From: Acorus gramineus
Taxonomy: Eukaryota > Streptophyta > Magnoliopsida > Acorales > Acoraceae
NCBI GenBank assembly: GCA_030737835.1
Contig: CM060848.1
Span: 17,647,309 to 17,711,308, forward strand
DNA length: 64,000 bases
Reading direction: 5' to 3'
The translations under genes were made by a program, and so were the position numbers. Numbering within the stretch: the stretch's first letter is position 1; every line of letters begins with the position of its first letter. This document shows, piece by piece, positions 34,033 through 45,214 of the stretch. The notes under the pieces are model-generated. The model was not told the origin of the DNA. It did no database searches and was given only the letters and a program-made list of their open reading frames with translations.

Positions 34033-35330
34033 AGAAAAAAGGGAAAAAACTAATTAACCCTAAATGGATAAATTATGGATCATAAATCGATGTATAAGAA
34101 TTTATTATTTTTTAAATTATAATTATACATGTATAAATAAATTATTTGTGTTTGAGAATAAATATGAGAAGGAAGTGTGTGTACATCATCAGAATGATTA
34201 TCAAGGTCGAGGTATATGAACAATCCACACACATCCAGTTATACGGCATCCAATAATAAGCTTAGCTAAATCATAACTCATACAGTCACCAACACTTTAT
34301 CCGATTTTATTTTTTTTAGTAAATTTTGGGCGACACTTAAGCTGCATTAGGAGGTGAAATTGAAACGCTAACATTCTTAAAATCTTGTGTTTCAAACTCA
34401 GCTTTTGAAAAACTATATTTTATTAGATTTTCAACCGCAACAATTTTTTAGCCTAAAAACTAAAGCTGAAAATGTGTTTGAATTTAAATTTGAGAATTTA
34501 TAGCTTTTTAAACGTAGAACCCACTTAATCCAAGATGGTGCCTTAATCCAGTTTCAGATCATTTTATTACGAAGATAACAACAAAAACTAAAAACCCTTG
34601 CACGCGCATCCTCCGTTTATTAGTACCCCACTCATCTATCAGTTACTGTGTCAGGGAGACAACAATAGAAGTGTGCGTGACCAAGTTCTCTCCACGCCTG
34701 ACCAACTCCTCCGGCGGTCCGCCGCGCAACCCCTTCGCCTTATTCACAGCCAGCACGGCCGCCTTATTGGCATTAGTGGCGGCCAATTTGGCGAACGACC
34801 AAGACGCGTCGTCGTTGAGTTTGACGTCTATGATGACCTTCCCTATATCCACATCCATCGCATTGTATAGGTCGACGATGGACGCGAGGATCTCCTTGTC
34901 CTTCGCGTCGGTCGAGCTGGCGAGCAGCGTTGAAACGTAGGAGCGGCTTTCGATGATGTTCACCTCTGTATTTTGGGATATGGTGACGGCTTGGTCGACG
35001 CGGTCGGAGGGCCTTCCGGTCTCCGGGCGGGAGGAGAGGATGAGGGGGAGGGAGACTAGGAGGAGGAGAAGTGGAAGCTTTGTTGCGGATGCCATGAGGG
35101 ATTTTTTTTTTTTTTTGGGTGGTTATGATCAGGTGGTGTGTTTGAGAGAGTGTATTGAAGGGGTATTTATAGGAGTTGGATATGTGGTTGGTTGGGTGGT
35201 ATGATTTTCATTTAATCATTCCTTTATTTATTGAAAATACGTTACAATCTATCAAATTTATTGTCCAAAATACACCATCCATCCATGTTTTCACTTTTAC
35301 GTCGTGGATATACTTTTATCAAATGTGAAA
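34033..35330. repeat. ~1.3-kb duplicated block, copy 2 (partner 27948-29252)
   Basis: Carries the second cysteine-free PMEI-like gene; see the partner block. Confidence 0.95.
34643..35095 (-). CDS. Cysteine-free PMEI-like protein D' (copy 2)
   Basis: 150 residues, differing from the copy at 28567-29019 at two visible positions (GGPPE for GGPPK, VTH for VSH). Same signal peptide, same missing cysteine hairpin, same conserved tail. The minus-strand TATA box is at 35164-35171. Two open copies with few changes are compatible with function, but the duplication may simply be too young to have gathered lesions. Confidence 0.8.
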   Translation of the reverse strand: MASATKLPLLLLLVSLPLILSSRPETGRPSDRVDQAVTISQNTEVNIIESRSYVSTLLASSTDAKDKEILASIVDLYNAMDVDIGKVIIDVKLNDDASWSFAKLAATNANKAAVLAVNKAKGLRGGPPEELVRRGENLVTHTSIVVSLTQ

Positions 35331-35907
35331 TATATATTGCAATTAATTTAATGATATTATTTATAATAAATGTAAAATGATTTCAATGAGAGATATATGT
35401 GCTTCTTTACAGTGAATATAGATGAGATTAACAAGGTATTTGATATTGTATTTAGAATTACAAAAATAATTCAACAAATATTAGACACAACCTAGTTTTC
35501 AGTTTCAAATACACTCCAGATCTCTCATTTTGATTTTTTTTAAAATTATATCATATTTAATCAAATATGTATTTTTTATAAAAAATAAAATATATACTTT
35601 GATAAATTGTATAGATTTATTTTTAAGATATGCAAAAATTATTAATAAGGTATATACCTTGTTATATTGTGCTGCATAATAGGTTGAGTATGAAAAAAAT
35701 TCATATGACGAAAATAAGAGCCCTATTATGCTTTATCATTTTTATAGTATAAAATGTAATCAGCTCTAGTCAGTATAACTTAGATGAAATTTTTTAGAGT
35801 TTTATAGGTTTTTTTTTTTGGTCTGATTATGCATGATGACTATTTCACTTGGTATGATAACTGTATTAGGAAAGCCCAAGGGATAGATAATATTGTAAGA
35901 TCATTGA
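35331..35907. other. AT-rich spacer
   Basis: No gene or repeat recognised. Confidence 0.5.
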
Positions 35908-36645
35908 ATTAATGTTGGGTTTTTTAGCATCTATACCATAAAAAAAATATGATATTTATTTTTATACCATCACAAATAACGTATTTATTTTTACATTATT
36001 AGAATTTTTCTTAATATAAAAATGTGCCCCTCTTTTATCATTTTTAAGTAAAATAGGCCTTAATTATAGTTAGTTTCTTGACCAAAAAATAAAATTGACA
36101 AAAATAACTTTAATATAAAATATTTTTTGTCATAATGTATATAATTAAACATAATAATCTAAATAATTTTATGTTCTTCCTAAATTAATCGTGATCCATT
36201 CACCCTTACTTCTTCTTTCTTTGTATTCCAATCAAGATCTAATTTTTAAAAAAAATTGTATTTTATAATATATATTATTAATTGTTCTTAAAATAATTTT
36301 ATTTTACTTTTACTAATGTAAATATTAATGATTATTATATTCATGCTAATAAATAATTATTATGATTAATTTTTATGTTTTTGGATTTTAGATGAAATTT
36401 ATCATTTTCATGTTAAAATTAATATATTTTATTTTTATAAATATTGTATTTGGTAAGGGTAATTTGGTCTTTTTTCCAAGACTTTAACGGTTTTAAAAAA
36501 AATTTGGATAGAAGTTAACTAAAATGATAAATATGCATAAGTTCTACATATTTCAATAGTATAAAAATAAATAGTTTATTTGAAGTGATATAAAATTAAA
36601 TAGTATGTTTTTGAATCCTATACATGCAAAAAACCCATTAATGTT
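35908..36645. mobile_element. 720-bp MULE-like non-autonomous element (35917-36636) with 9-bp target-site duplication
   Basis: Ends GGGTTTTTTAGCATCTATA and, inverted, GGGTTTTTTGCATGTATAG. Imperfect terminal inverted repeats of about 90 bases share TATTTATTTTTATAC-type words. Flanked by ATTAATGTT at 35908-35916 and 36637-36645, a 9-bp duplication typical of Mutator-like elements. The interior is AT-rich, without transposase. Confidence 0.88.
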
Positions 36646-38128
36646 GATTTTTTTTTTTTTTTTTTTTTTGCCTAAAAATGGATCCCATGTTTCTTGTCCT
36701 ATAACTATTATATATTCACATGGGTTGATTTGGAAGGCGTAAGGAATTCATTTACCTTTGTAAATATATAATTAAAAGATATATGTATTTAAGACAATTT
36801 AATTTAGGGCCAGCTAGAATGATTCTTTTATATTATATTATTATATAGAAACATTGTGTGATTGTGAAAAACAGTTCATTGAAATGTCCTTCCATTTTAC
36901 GTTATCTTTCTCTTCCTTTTATTTAGTTTTTTTGGAAATGGGTGTGCACGCAGAGTAAATACAGGGAAAGCGAATTAATGTCATAATAATAGCATAACTA
37001 AATATTTGCAATTAATTGTTAAAATTATTTGATTTTTTTTTAATTCCAAAATCGTTTTACACGAGGATGTCAACGAATTTTTGTTTGATTTGATTGTTTC
37101 TATATCATGCTATGATTTTTGTTAAGAGCATCGCAATAATCATAATAAAACTTAATTTATTGTTTTTTATAAATCATAAATACAAGATTTTACAAAATCA
37201 TATCATTCAATGGACCCTTCAATCAATAACTCCTATGGCAAAATATGGAATAGCCCTTTTCCAATCATTTTTTTATATATGTGTATATACATGGGTGATA
37301 CAGTGCTGGTTGTGTGGAAAAGAATACATCTTCTTGAAAAAGTTTTTCAATCATTCAATCAATTGTGTGTTTTTTTATGGACCGTATAAGCGGTGATGAT
37401 ATCATAACATTATATGTAATTACATCGTGGGAGATACGGTGTCCACACATATTCCTCTGGACTCTTGTTTTTCTAATAAATCTAAAAGCCTGTTTGAATC
37501 CGTGACATGGAACCTGTGTTCTAGAAATCCGCGGTGAAAAAGCATTGTTTTGCTGGCATTTACAATCACGAAAAAACAAGGCGCAGCTTAATTTCTAAAC
37601 TCCAAATCCAAGTTTGCATACTAAAATCTTGAAAGAAAAATCATTTTTTTAAAAAAAAAACTCATACCACACATGTTTTTATTTTTAAATAACAGTAAAT
37701 ACTATCTAATAATGTTTTAATTAAAAGTATATATAATTGCATTTCAAGTCAAATGAATTCATTTTTAATAAGTGTAAAAATATACTTAATAAGATATATA
37801 CATCGTTATATATTTCACTGGATTTCTAATGAGTTATATAAAATTGTATTTGAACTGTTAAAAAAACTGAGTGTGATAGGCTCATCTTCAAAAGAAACAT
37901 AACTGAACTGATGGTCGATGTGAGTAATGCCTGCTAGTGTAGAAGTAGAACACTTTATGATAGAATCCAAATCCTCTGAAAACAATCTCAATGTGAACTA
38001 GAACTCACTTTCATAAAACTTAATCAGCCAAACTAAATCACAAAAAGATAAAACCCTCTGATCCTTTTATTTTCTTTTCGAGTTTTCCTAACCAAAAAAA
38101 AAAAAAAACCAACAACTCTCATTTGAGG
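36646..38128. other. AT-rich spacer
   Basis: Long T run at 36650-36669. A moderately GC stretch around 37430-37590 has no recognisable content. No gene seen. Confidence 0.5.
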
Positions 38129-38722
38129 TTACCAATTATCAGTCAGCAAGAACAACACAGTGGCGAGATCCATCAACCTCTCCCCCCTCCGCACCATCTC
38201 CTGCGGCGGTCCCCCACGCAACTCCTTTGCGAGGTCCACGCTCTGCGACGCGGCATCTCCCGCGTACATCGCTTCAAGGCTCGCGTACGTCCTGTTCTTC
38301 GGGTCCCTCGCGAACTCCACCGTCCCCTCGACGTAGCTGCGCATGGACGTGTAGCGGGCGAGGATGAAGTCGAAGCGCTTCTTGTTGAGGAAGATCGGGG
38401 AGTCGTCGCGGAGTTTGGAAATGTAGGAGACCATCTCGGAGAGGTAGGAGAAGGTGATGTCGCTGGAAATGATGGTGAGGTCGACGAGGTTGGATGCGGT
38501 GAGGCTGCGGGGGTCGGAGGAGAGGATGTCCATGCAGAGGTGGTAGTAGGTGGAGTTGTTGTTGGAGGTTTCTTTGCATGCAAGATTGAAGTAGGGCTCG
38601 GAGGGTTGTGGGGATGGGGATGGGGTTGGTGGTGGGCGGGAGGAGAGGATGGATGGGAGGGAGAGGACGACGAAGAGGAGGAGGAGGTGGAGCTTGGTTG
38701 ATGATGCCATTAGGGACTTCAT
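38129..38722 (-). CDS. PMEI/invertase-inhibitor-like secreted protein F
   Basis: 197 residues, intronless, intact. Signal peptide (LLLLFVVLSLPSILSS), a Pro/Ser spacer, then NLACKETSNNNSTYYHLCMDIL with the first cysteine pair. The third and fourth family cysteines are missing (IISSDITF; SQSVDLAKEL), so only one disulphide is possible. The core and tail LRGGPPQEMVRRGERLMDL are conserved. High GC against AT-rich flanks gives long shadow frames on the other strand. A TATA-like TTATAAA lies on the minus strand near 38760-38766. Target unknown. Confidence 0.86.
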   Translation of the reverse strand: MKSLMASSTKLHLLLLFVVLSLPSILSSRPPPTPSPSPQPSEPYFNLACKETSNNNSTYYHLCMDILSSDPRSLTASNLVDLTIISSDITFSYLSEMVSYISKLRDDSPIFLNKKRFDFILARYTSMRSYVEGTVEFARDPKNRTYASLEAMYAGDAASQSVDLAKELRGGPPQEMVRRGERLMDLATVLFLLTDNW

Positions 38723-40066
38723 TAAAGAAAAATTCTGAGTTATTTAGATTTTTTGGTGCATTTATAAGGTTTGTATGTATGATTAGATTTGAAATTTGAG
38801 ATGGCATTTCTACACCAACAGGCGTCCAATCTCAATTAATATCTCAAAAATACACTAATTAATTGAATCCTAAAAAAAATATATTTAAAATTTAATTACA
38901 TTCTAAATTTTAGTTTTAAAATCTGATAAAATATCTCAATCACACAAAATAAGAAGATCGGACTATCAGGAATGCGTTGAATAATCAAATTGTCCAACGT
39001 CTATTGGACCTAATCCGATCTCTGTTAAAAAAAATCGTATGATACTTGTGTTGGGATTGAGATCCTGAGTTCTCTATATCGTAAAAAAAAAAAACGCGTT
39101 AAACACATTATGTAAGTGGGAAAAAATTATTTAAACCATGCATGCATGATAATTTGATTATAAAAGTAAAGAATAGGGTAACTTTGAAAATGCCTTTTTA
39201 TCTCGCCACACGCCATTTTTCTATTTTTATTTTTGGGTGTCACATGAAGTTTATGTGTCTTTAGACTCTCTACCGAGAGGATCTACACTCCTTGTATTGG
39301 TGAATTAATTTAAGAAATATAAAATATAATGCACGGTTTTTTCATGTAAATATCAGTTAAAGTTGTGACATTTTCATTGAAAATTTTTTTGTTAGATATT
39401 TTCCTATTCACCCTCACAGGATTCTGTGGCTCATTGAATTAAGATTGAGTTAATTTCCTTTAAAGGTTTCTAAATGTTTTGAGATTTGATTTCTTATGTT
39501 TGGTTAAGATTATTACTATGGTAGAGGATCGCAAGAGAACATATAGCTAATCATATAGGGAGTAAAATGAAATGCAAAAGAAATCAAAGATTGAGCCCTA
39601 TAAAATGGGATTATTTTTAGAAACACAATAATTATTTCAATCAGACAGTCCATAATGCTCTATTCCATAGGATCTCCATCACTATCACTCGTCAATTTCT
39701 CAAAGCCCTCTTGAAAACCTTCCAAAACCCCAATTATAATATCTCCGTAACATCAGCCCCCCAACATCTTCGATGTTTTCAGCACCTACGTCGACCCAAC
39801 AAGGCCGGAATTGAAATAAAACCCAAAACCTCACGGGTTCACACGCGCTTAAGCTTTGGATTCTGTGGACCCCCTCCTCATTCACCCCACCAAAAAAAAA
39901 ACCCAAAATTCAACCCAATTCAAGATTAGCTAATAAAAACAAGTTGAACAAAAAAAACCCTCCTCCGGATAAAATTGTCTTCCAAGAAACCCCTCGACGA
40001 ACACACGGTCCACTCTTATTCGTGATGTCACCCCACACGTCTTTGATTCTCCCCCCAACCACCCCC
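38723..40066. other. Spacer and promoter region of the EF-hand gene
   Basis: AT-rich up to ~39640, then a CA/CC-rich stretch typical of a promoter and leader. No gene seen. Confidence 0.5.
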
Positions 40067-40074
40067 TATATATT
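40067..40074 (+). promoter_or_regulatory. TATA box of the EF-hand gene
   Basis: TATATATT, 79 bases before the ATG, preceded by a C-rich tract. Confidence 0.55.
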
Positions 40075-40145
40075 GGGTCCCCTCCACAGGCCACACATAC
40101 CAGAGACAGGAATCCAAAAAAAGAAAAGAAAAGAAAAAAAAACCA

Positions 40146-40598
40146 ATGTGTCCTTCAGAGAGGTACCTGCGTCACAGGAACGGCGACCTGCGACAAGCCT
40201 TCGACGTGATCGACACCGACGGAGACGGCAAGATCAGCGCTGATGACCTCCGCATGTTCTGCGCGATTTCCGGCGCCAAATTCGTCGAGATCGAGCTGAT
40301 GATGTCGGCCGCCGACGGGAACGGCGACGGTTTCATCGAGCTCGATGAGTTCGAGAGGGTGGTGATGAAGCCTCGCGAGGAGGAGGAAGGGAAGGGCTTC
40401 GTGGAGGAGGCGTTTAGGGTCATGGACAGGGACGGGGACGGAAAGGTCGGGTTCGGGGACCTGCGGAGCTACTTGGAGATGGCGGGGATGCCCGCCACTG
40501 ACGATGAGGTTCGGGCGATGATCAGAATGGGCGGTGGAGATGATGCCGAGGGTGTTCCCATCGATGTCCTCGTCAAGATCTTGGCCCTCGATGCGTGA
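40146..40598 (+). CDS. EF-hand calcium-binding protein, calmodulin-like (CP1-like)
   Basis: 150 residues, intronless, intact. Three good EF-hand loops: residues 23-34 (DTDGDGKISADD), 57-68 (DGNGDGFIELDE) and 94-105 (DRDGDGKVGFGD). A fourth, at about 127-138, is degenerate (GGGDDAEG). The order is a pair of loops, an acidic linker (EEEEGK) and a second lobe, as in calmodulin-like proteins. Loops 1 and 3 end in Asp rather than Glu, which usually weakens Ca2+ over Mg2+ selectivity. The MCPS start recalls the plant CP1-type proteins. The ATG at 40146 follows an A-rich leader. It would act as a Ca2+ sensor; its partners are unknown. Confidence 0.88.
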   Translation: MCPSERYLRHRNGDLRQAFDVIDTDGDGKISADDLRMFCAISGAKFVEIELMMSAADGNGDGFIELDEFERVVMKPREEEEGKGFVEEAFRVMDRDGDGKVGFGDLRSYLEMAGMPATDDEVRAMIRMGGGDDAEGVPIDVLVKILALDA

Positions 40599-41059
40599 TT
40601 GGTTATTGTGTTCTTTTTATTTTGTTCTGTTTTTTGAATTTATGAAAGAGGGAATGATTTTTAAGCTAGTTCTATTGAGTGCATTTCATTTATAGTTTTT
40701 TTTTTTTCTTTTATTTTTTTCGTCATTTGGCGATGAGGAGCCCTAATATTAGTTTGGAAGACGCAGGACACAAATCATGTGTATTGGGTAGCAAGAAAGC
40801 TAATCATAAGTCATTTTTTTAAGACTGAAAAATGACACACATCACCCCAAAAATGTGCACTTTGACAGATTTTTCTTCTGTATTTTTAAAATGCATGTAA
40901 CCTCCAAATAAACCTGGGGACAATTTTTGGAGCTGGGTGTATCAAAGCTCTTCTAAATACTGCAGGCAAGGAATGGAAGAGAAAGATCCGAATTCTGAAC
41001 AAATCAGCTTTTTAAAATCATTTTAGTCATGGTGTGTTAAGCAAACCTGTGATAAACTA
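40599..41059. other. 3' flank of the EF-hand gene
   Basis: T-rich 3'-UTR and non-coding sequence; no further feature seen. Confidence 0.5.
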
Positions 41060-44000
41060 GATTGAAAAGGCTCCAATCACCATGTGGTTTGGTCATCCTT
41101 GGGTGACCAGTTCTACGATATTGTCCTCCCTTCAATGCTGCAAGATAAAAGCAACAAGTAATTGTGTATAAGCAAATGTTCATGTGTGTTGAGACTTGAG
41201 AGAGCATGGGAGACAGAAAGATGGTTTACTTGTCACCAAGCTGGAAAGATCCAACATAACTCCTGCTCTTCCAGAAGGTGAAGGTGTCTAATTGTGGCTC
41301 TGGAACTGCACATTTATTTAAAACTTAATAAGTGGGAAAGAACAGAGAACCCTTGTTTGCTCACTCTGCGTTTCCTTTTGCTGCCACATCAATATATGCC
41401 CATCCCACGTGTTAATTGCTTGACCATAGCCAAAAAGTAACAGCAAAAATGCTAATATGAATTGCAAAAGACAAACAATGTGTGTGAATAAAAGGGCAAG
41501 TAGCATTTGCTGCAACTGATACGATGAGTGATAGTTATATGGATTTTGTACTGTGGCACAAATTAATAGCACAGTTTGCCTTACATGTTCAGGTTTCCCT
41601 TTGTTAGATAATGTGCAACTGATGATGAGAAGGAGTAAGCTGATGAAACAATAATCTCCAGCGATCTATAAAAAAAATGCATTAAATTGACTGCAGAACA
41701 GAAATTGTGTTTTCAGTGGCCTATTGAAAGTTTCTTGTGAACATTGAGTTCAACATTAGTTTGAGCTAAGTTCATGACTGCTGGAACAATAAATTTAATT
41801 TGCTATATTACATCAGCTATCATGAGCTAAAAAACATATTGCTTTAGGTACTGGGACAATGCCACAAACATTATTAACTAAGGGGATAGTTCATGAGACA
41901 GAGTCCACATTTTCTTTCACTCAGTTTTATTTATCTGGAGAAAATTATTAGCTCACTGTTATTGTTCATCATCAAGCTTTCAGCATTATTTGTAATTTGG
42001 AAGTGCAGATAGAGGAGATTTGTGACAGGTGATCTTGTGGTTCGGACAAAATTGGGTACCAATGATCATTATGATATTTATATTCATATTATAACTATGC
42101 CAAGCCAAAGAAATAGCATTGGGAAGTAGATAATGCATTCTAATCGCAAGCAAATAAGAGGCTATGATACTGGAAACCTCGGGTAGACGCACAATTTACT
42201 ATATGTTTGGCAAGAGGAACACAAATCAAGAAAAGCTCTAAATTAGATAAAGGACTGTGAAATTAGAGAAAGGACTGCGAAATTTTAATTCAAAATTGGT
42301 GGGGAATAGTAGAGTTACTTCTATTCAGATATGGATCTAATATATGTTTGTAGTAATGGTGAATTATGATAAAAATTGAAAATGAAAATACTCAAAATAG
42401 ACAATAGACATTTTTCCTTTATTTTTTCAAAAAATTGATCAGTCCTTAAAATGCAAACAAAAAGAAAAAGAAGACAAGTTAAGGCCTAAAGCTCTTTGTC
42501 CATATTGGTCAACACAGCAAATTAGCACATTCACAACCACATGCAATCTAGCAATAATCATGCACGTGCAAAACTGTGGTTCTCGGTTGATGGAATTGGC
42601 TACCTCAGACAAAAGCCATATAGAAAATTATTTCTAACACATAACCTGAGGTCCACCACAACTTGTTAACCTATGAAGATAACCATAGTGAAATAAAAGA
42701 GTAGAAAGGGCCTTGAACTCCGAGAGGCACTTTTAGAAAATATTTTCTTTAAAAAGTTGATATCTACCAGTTTAAAATGAAAAACAGTGGTTTATCCGCA
42801 CAAAAGTAAATTGAAGCACCCATATAGAATTCAAAGTAAAGTTAACAAACAATAGGATCCATCAGTGGTCAAGTTTTGTCCAGAATGTCAGATTTACTGT
42901 GGATTTGGAAATATAAGGTGATAAACAACATAGGCATATGATATTGCTTTTCCATTTGTCAATATATAATTATATAGCGTGATCCTTGTGGTATACAAAA
43001 CTTCAAGAAAAGATACCAAGACGACCTCTAATTAAACAGGCTAAGTTAAGCTGAACTGCCACCACAAAAGGACTACTCAACATAGTGAATCAGCATCAAG
43101 GGGAGATCTCAGCAAAACACATCAAATAACAAGAGGCTTGCTCCTGGAATTGGACCATCAATTAAGTCAGTCTTTTCTTCAACAAAAAAAAATAAAAAAA
43201 AATGAAGTCATAGTCTAAGCATTGTTGTAGACAGGGTGACCACATAACTCATAAGGTGAAAAAGAGCATATCCACTTGTCAAATCAAAATCAGTATAGTT
43301 CTTTAACCGTTATTATTAGTCCAGCTATATTAATTCTACACACCAAAAAGTCCATCCGAAGTGCATTTATGCCAAGAATAATTACCTTTCACATCCATTT
43401 CAGCGACTTGTAACCAAGTGTTCTAAAGTATTCTTTTCCTCTTTCAAATGGTCATTTATCTCTGTATATTGACCGTCCCTCTACTACCATTACCACTCTT
43501 TTGGGAAAATATGACATTCCCGTATCACATTAAACAGTATTAAAAACTAATCAGTTCATCCTTCAGTAGAAACTATTTCTACTCTTCATTTGACACGTTC
43601 CTATAGCTAACCTTTCTAATTATACCACATATTTCTGCTACACATCCTAAATATGTGTCGCCTCTGAATGACCAATATTTTGATCCATAAGCAGCTAAAC
43701 TGTATTTCAATGAATTACTTATGGCTATGCATGTATGAAACAAACATAATACAGAAAGCTAACCCCAAAATTTTCCACACACACATCACCAAAGGTCCAA
43801 AAAGAACATGCAATAGAAGCTTACATAGCCACACATGTCATCTACGTCACTGGATATCGATTGCCTAAAAATAGAATAACATGAAAACACAATAGTATGA
43901 ATTTTTCAATATGTTTTTTTCCAAAATATCAGCGCATATCACATCGAGACTCGTATAAAGAACAACACTATTTTATCAGAATACTTACCATATTCATCAC

Positions 44001-44640
44001 AAAGAAAATCCATGACAAAATCTTACCTCATGGTAAATTCATGCTCTTATGACAGATGATTCCACAGCTGAGTTTTGAAGATGTGCACGACATTTCTCAA
44101 TCTGCAAAGCAAAAATACCATCAATAATCAATTCAGTACACATATTTATGTACACTTCATGAAATGTAATTCATGACATTCAATCACCCACATTTGAGAG
44201 GAGATGCTGAAGAAAGGATATCGAAAAGGAACAGTGTACGGTCCAAGATCATTGGTCCCATGACTCCCATTTTCCATGAGATTTCCAGAGTCCCCTCCTA
44301 AAAACAACCAAGATCGATCTATATTTTCAAACTTAAATAAACAGACTATAGTCCGACTTCGTCACTAATGACTAAAGTCTGAATACATGTACTACTAAAC
44401 TTGTAAACCTATTTTGAAAAAATAACACAAAACAAAGAAGATCAAACATCAAATCCTCTCAAATTACTAGGGTTAAAACTAGGGTTAGGGTTTCACCAAG
44501 AGCTGGATCTGCTTCCCGACCCTCTAGACCAGGGCGGCATGTAAATGGAGGATCTCCGGCGCCGCCTTCTCGTTCGACCACGCCCGCATCGGTCGTCCTC
44601 TCTCCACGTCGCATCTCTCCCTTGGCGGGAAAAAAAAAAA
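41060..44640 (-). pseudogene. SLD5: SLD5-like (GINS complex subunit) relic with introns
   Basis: Six exon-like pieces on the minus strand recall plant SLD5, a GINS subunit of the CMG replicative helicase. 1: ~44589-44497, MRAWSNEKAAPEIL...AALV, then TAG (44524-44526), KQIQLL. 2: 44297-44188, MILDRTLFLFDILSS, beside the family's QMDLDRTLFLLRSYLR. 3: 44101-44027, IEKCRAHLQNS, broken by TGA. 4: 43864-43825, QSISSDVDDM. 5: 41305-41230, PEPQLDTFTFWKSRSYVGSF. 6: 41137-41060, DNIVELVTQG then a stop. Most pieces keep AG/GT borders, so the relic derives from a genomic copy, not a retrocopy. In-frame stops and unmatched phases make it non-functional for SLD5. The ~2.5-kb gap between pieces 4 and 5 holds nothing recognised. 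Family match is from memory of its conserved motifs. Confidence 0.72.
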
Positions 44641-44838
44641 ATGATTCATCAGAGGTCCTTTTAGGGGTTGCAATAGTGAGTGATCATTTCTCCACCGTAC
44701 GATCCGTCAGATGTCTCCCTGACCGCCCATACTTTGGATCTCGCATTTTGTACCCTATAAATAATGAGTTCCTCTGATCGTCTGTGCTGATTTTTCTTTC
44801 CCCGCCCAAACAACCCCAATTGCGGCCAACCAGACTCC

Positions 44839-44932
44839 ATGGAAGCCCCAATCCGAAGATCGAAGGGGGAGCTCGAGTTCCTTCTCTTCGAATCCATGCG
44901 GGAGAGACGGATCCGGAGAGAATGCCAAGGTA
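44839..44932 (+). CDS. Possible first coding exon, divergent from the SLD5 relic
   Basis: ATG at 44839 opens MEAPIRRSKGELEFLLFESM (continuing RERRIRREC), ending at a good donor CCAAG/GTAAAA. It is charged and Arg-rich, with no family recognised. Its phase does not match the exon at 46822, so they are joined only if another exon intervenes. Low confidence. Confidence 0.25.
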
Positions 44933-45010
44933 AAACCCTGGGAAAAAAATGCAACAAATAATCCTCAAAAAGCGAAAACCGCTATCACCAATCCCTAGTC
45001 GCCCAATGTC

Positions 45011-45214
45011 TTGCAAAACCCTCCCCGGTCCTCTAGATCTTCCGCCACCACAACCGAATGTAGAGGCGGCTCGACAGTGGAGGAAGTCGAACCGCCCAGG
45101 GCGGTCTCGGCCGTGGTTTTAGGTATGGATGGCGTCTTGTGCGACGGAGAGGGAGTTTCCGATGGGCGTCTCTGTTTTTCTCGACGTCTTAATCCCCTCC
45201 ATGGGCACATGTGA
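45011..45214 (+). pseudogene. SOQ1-like N-terminal fragment with HAD motif I
   Basis: The frame reads a basic, Ser/Thr-rich leader like a plastid transit region, then EEVEPPRAVSAVVLGMDGVL (continuing CDGEG). This matches the start of the HAD domain of SUPPRESSOR OF QUENCHING 1 (family pattern KVSAVLFDMDGVLCNSE). The first, nucleophilic Asp of the DxD motif is Gly here. The similarity ends soon after, and the frame stops at 45214. No thioredoxin or NHL part is seen nearby. Probably a captured or decayed exon-1 fragment. Confidence 0.6.

Noticed and set aside
35331-37600. Short frames in AT-rich DNA
   Set aside because: Ile/Lys/Phe-rich chance frames; part is inside the MULE-like element.
38123-38701. 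192-codon plus-strand frame
   Set aside because: Shadow of PMEI-like gene F caused by high GC; Gly/Glu/Val low complexity.
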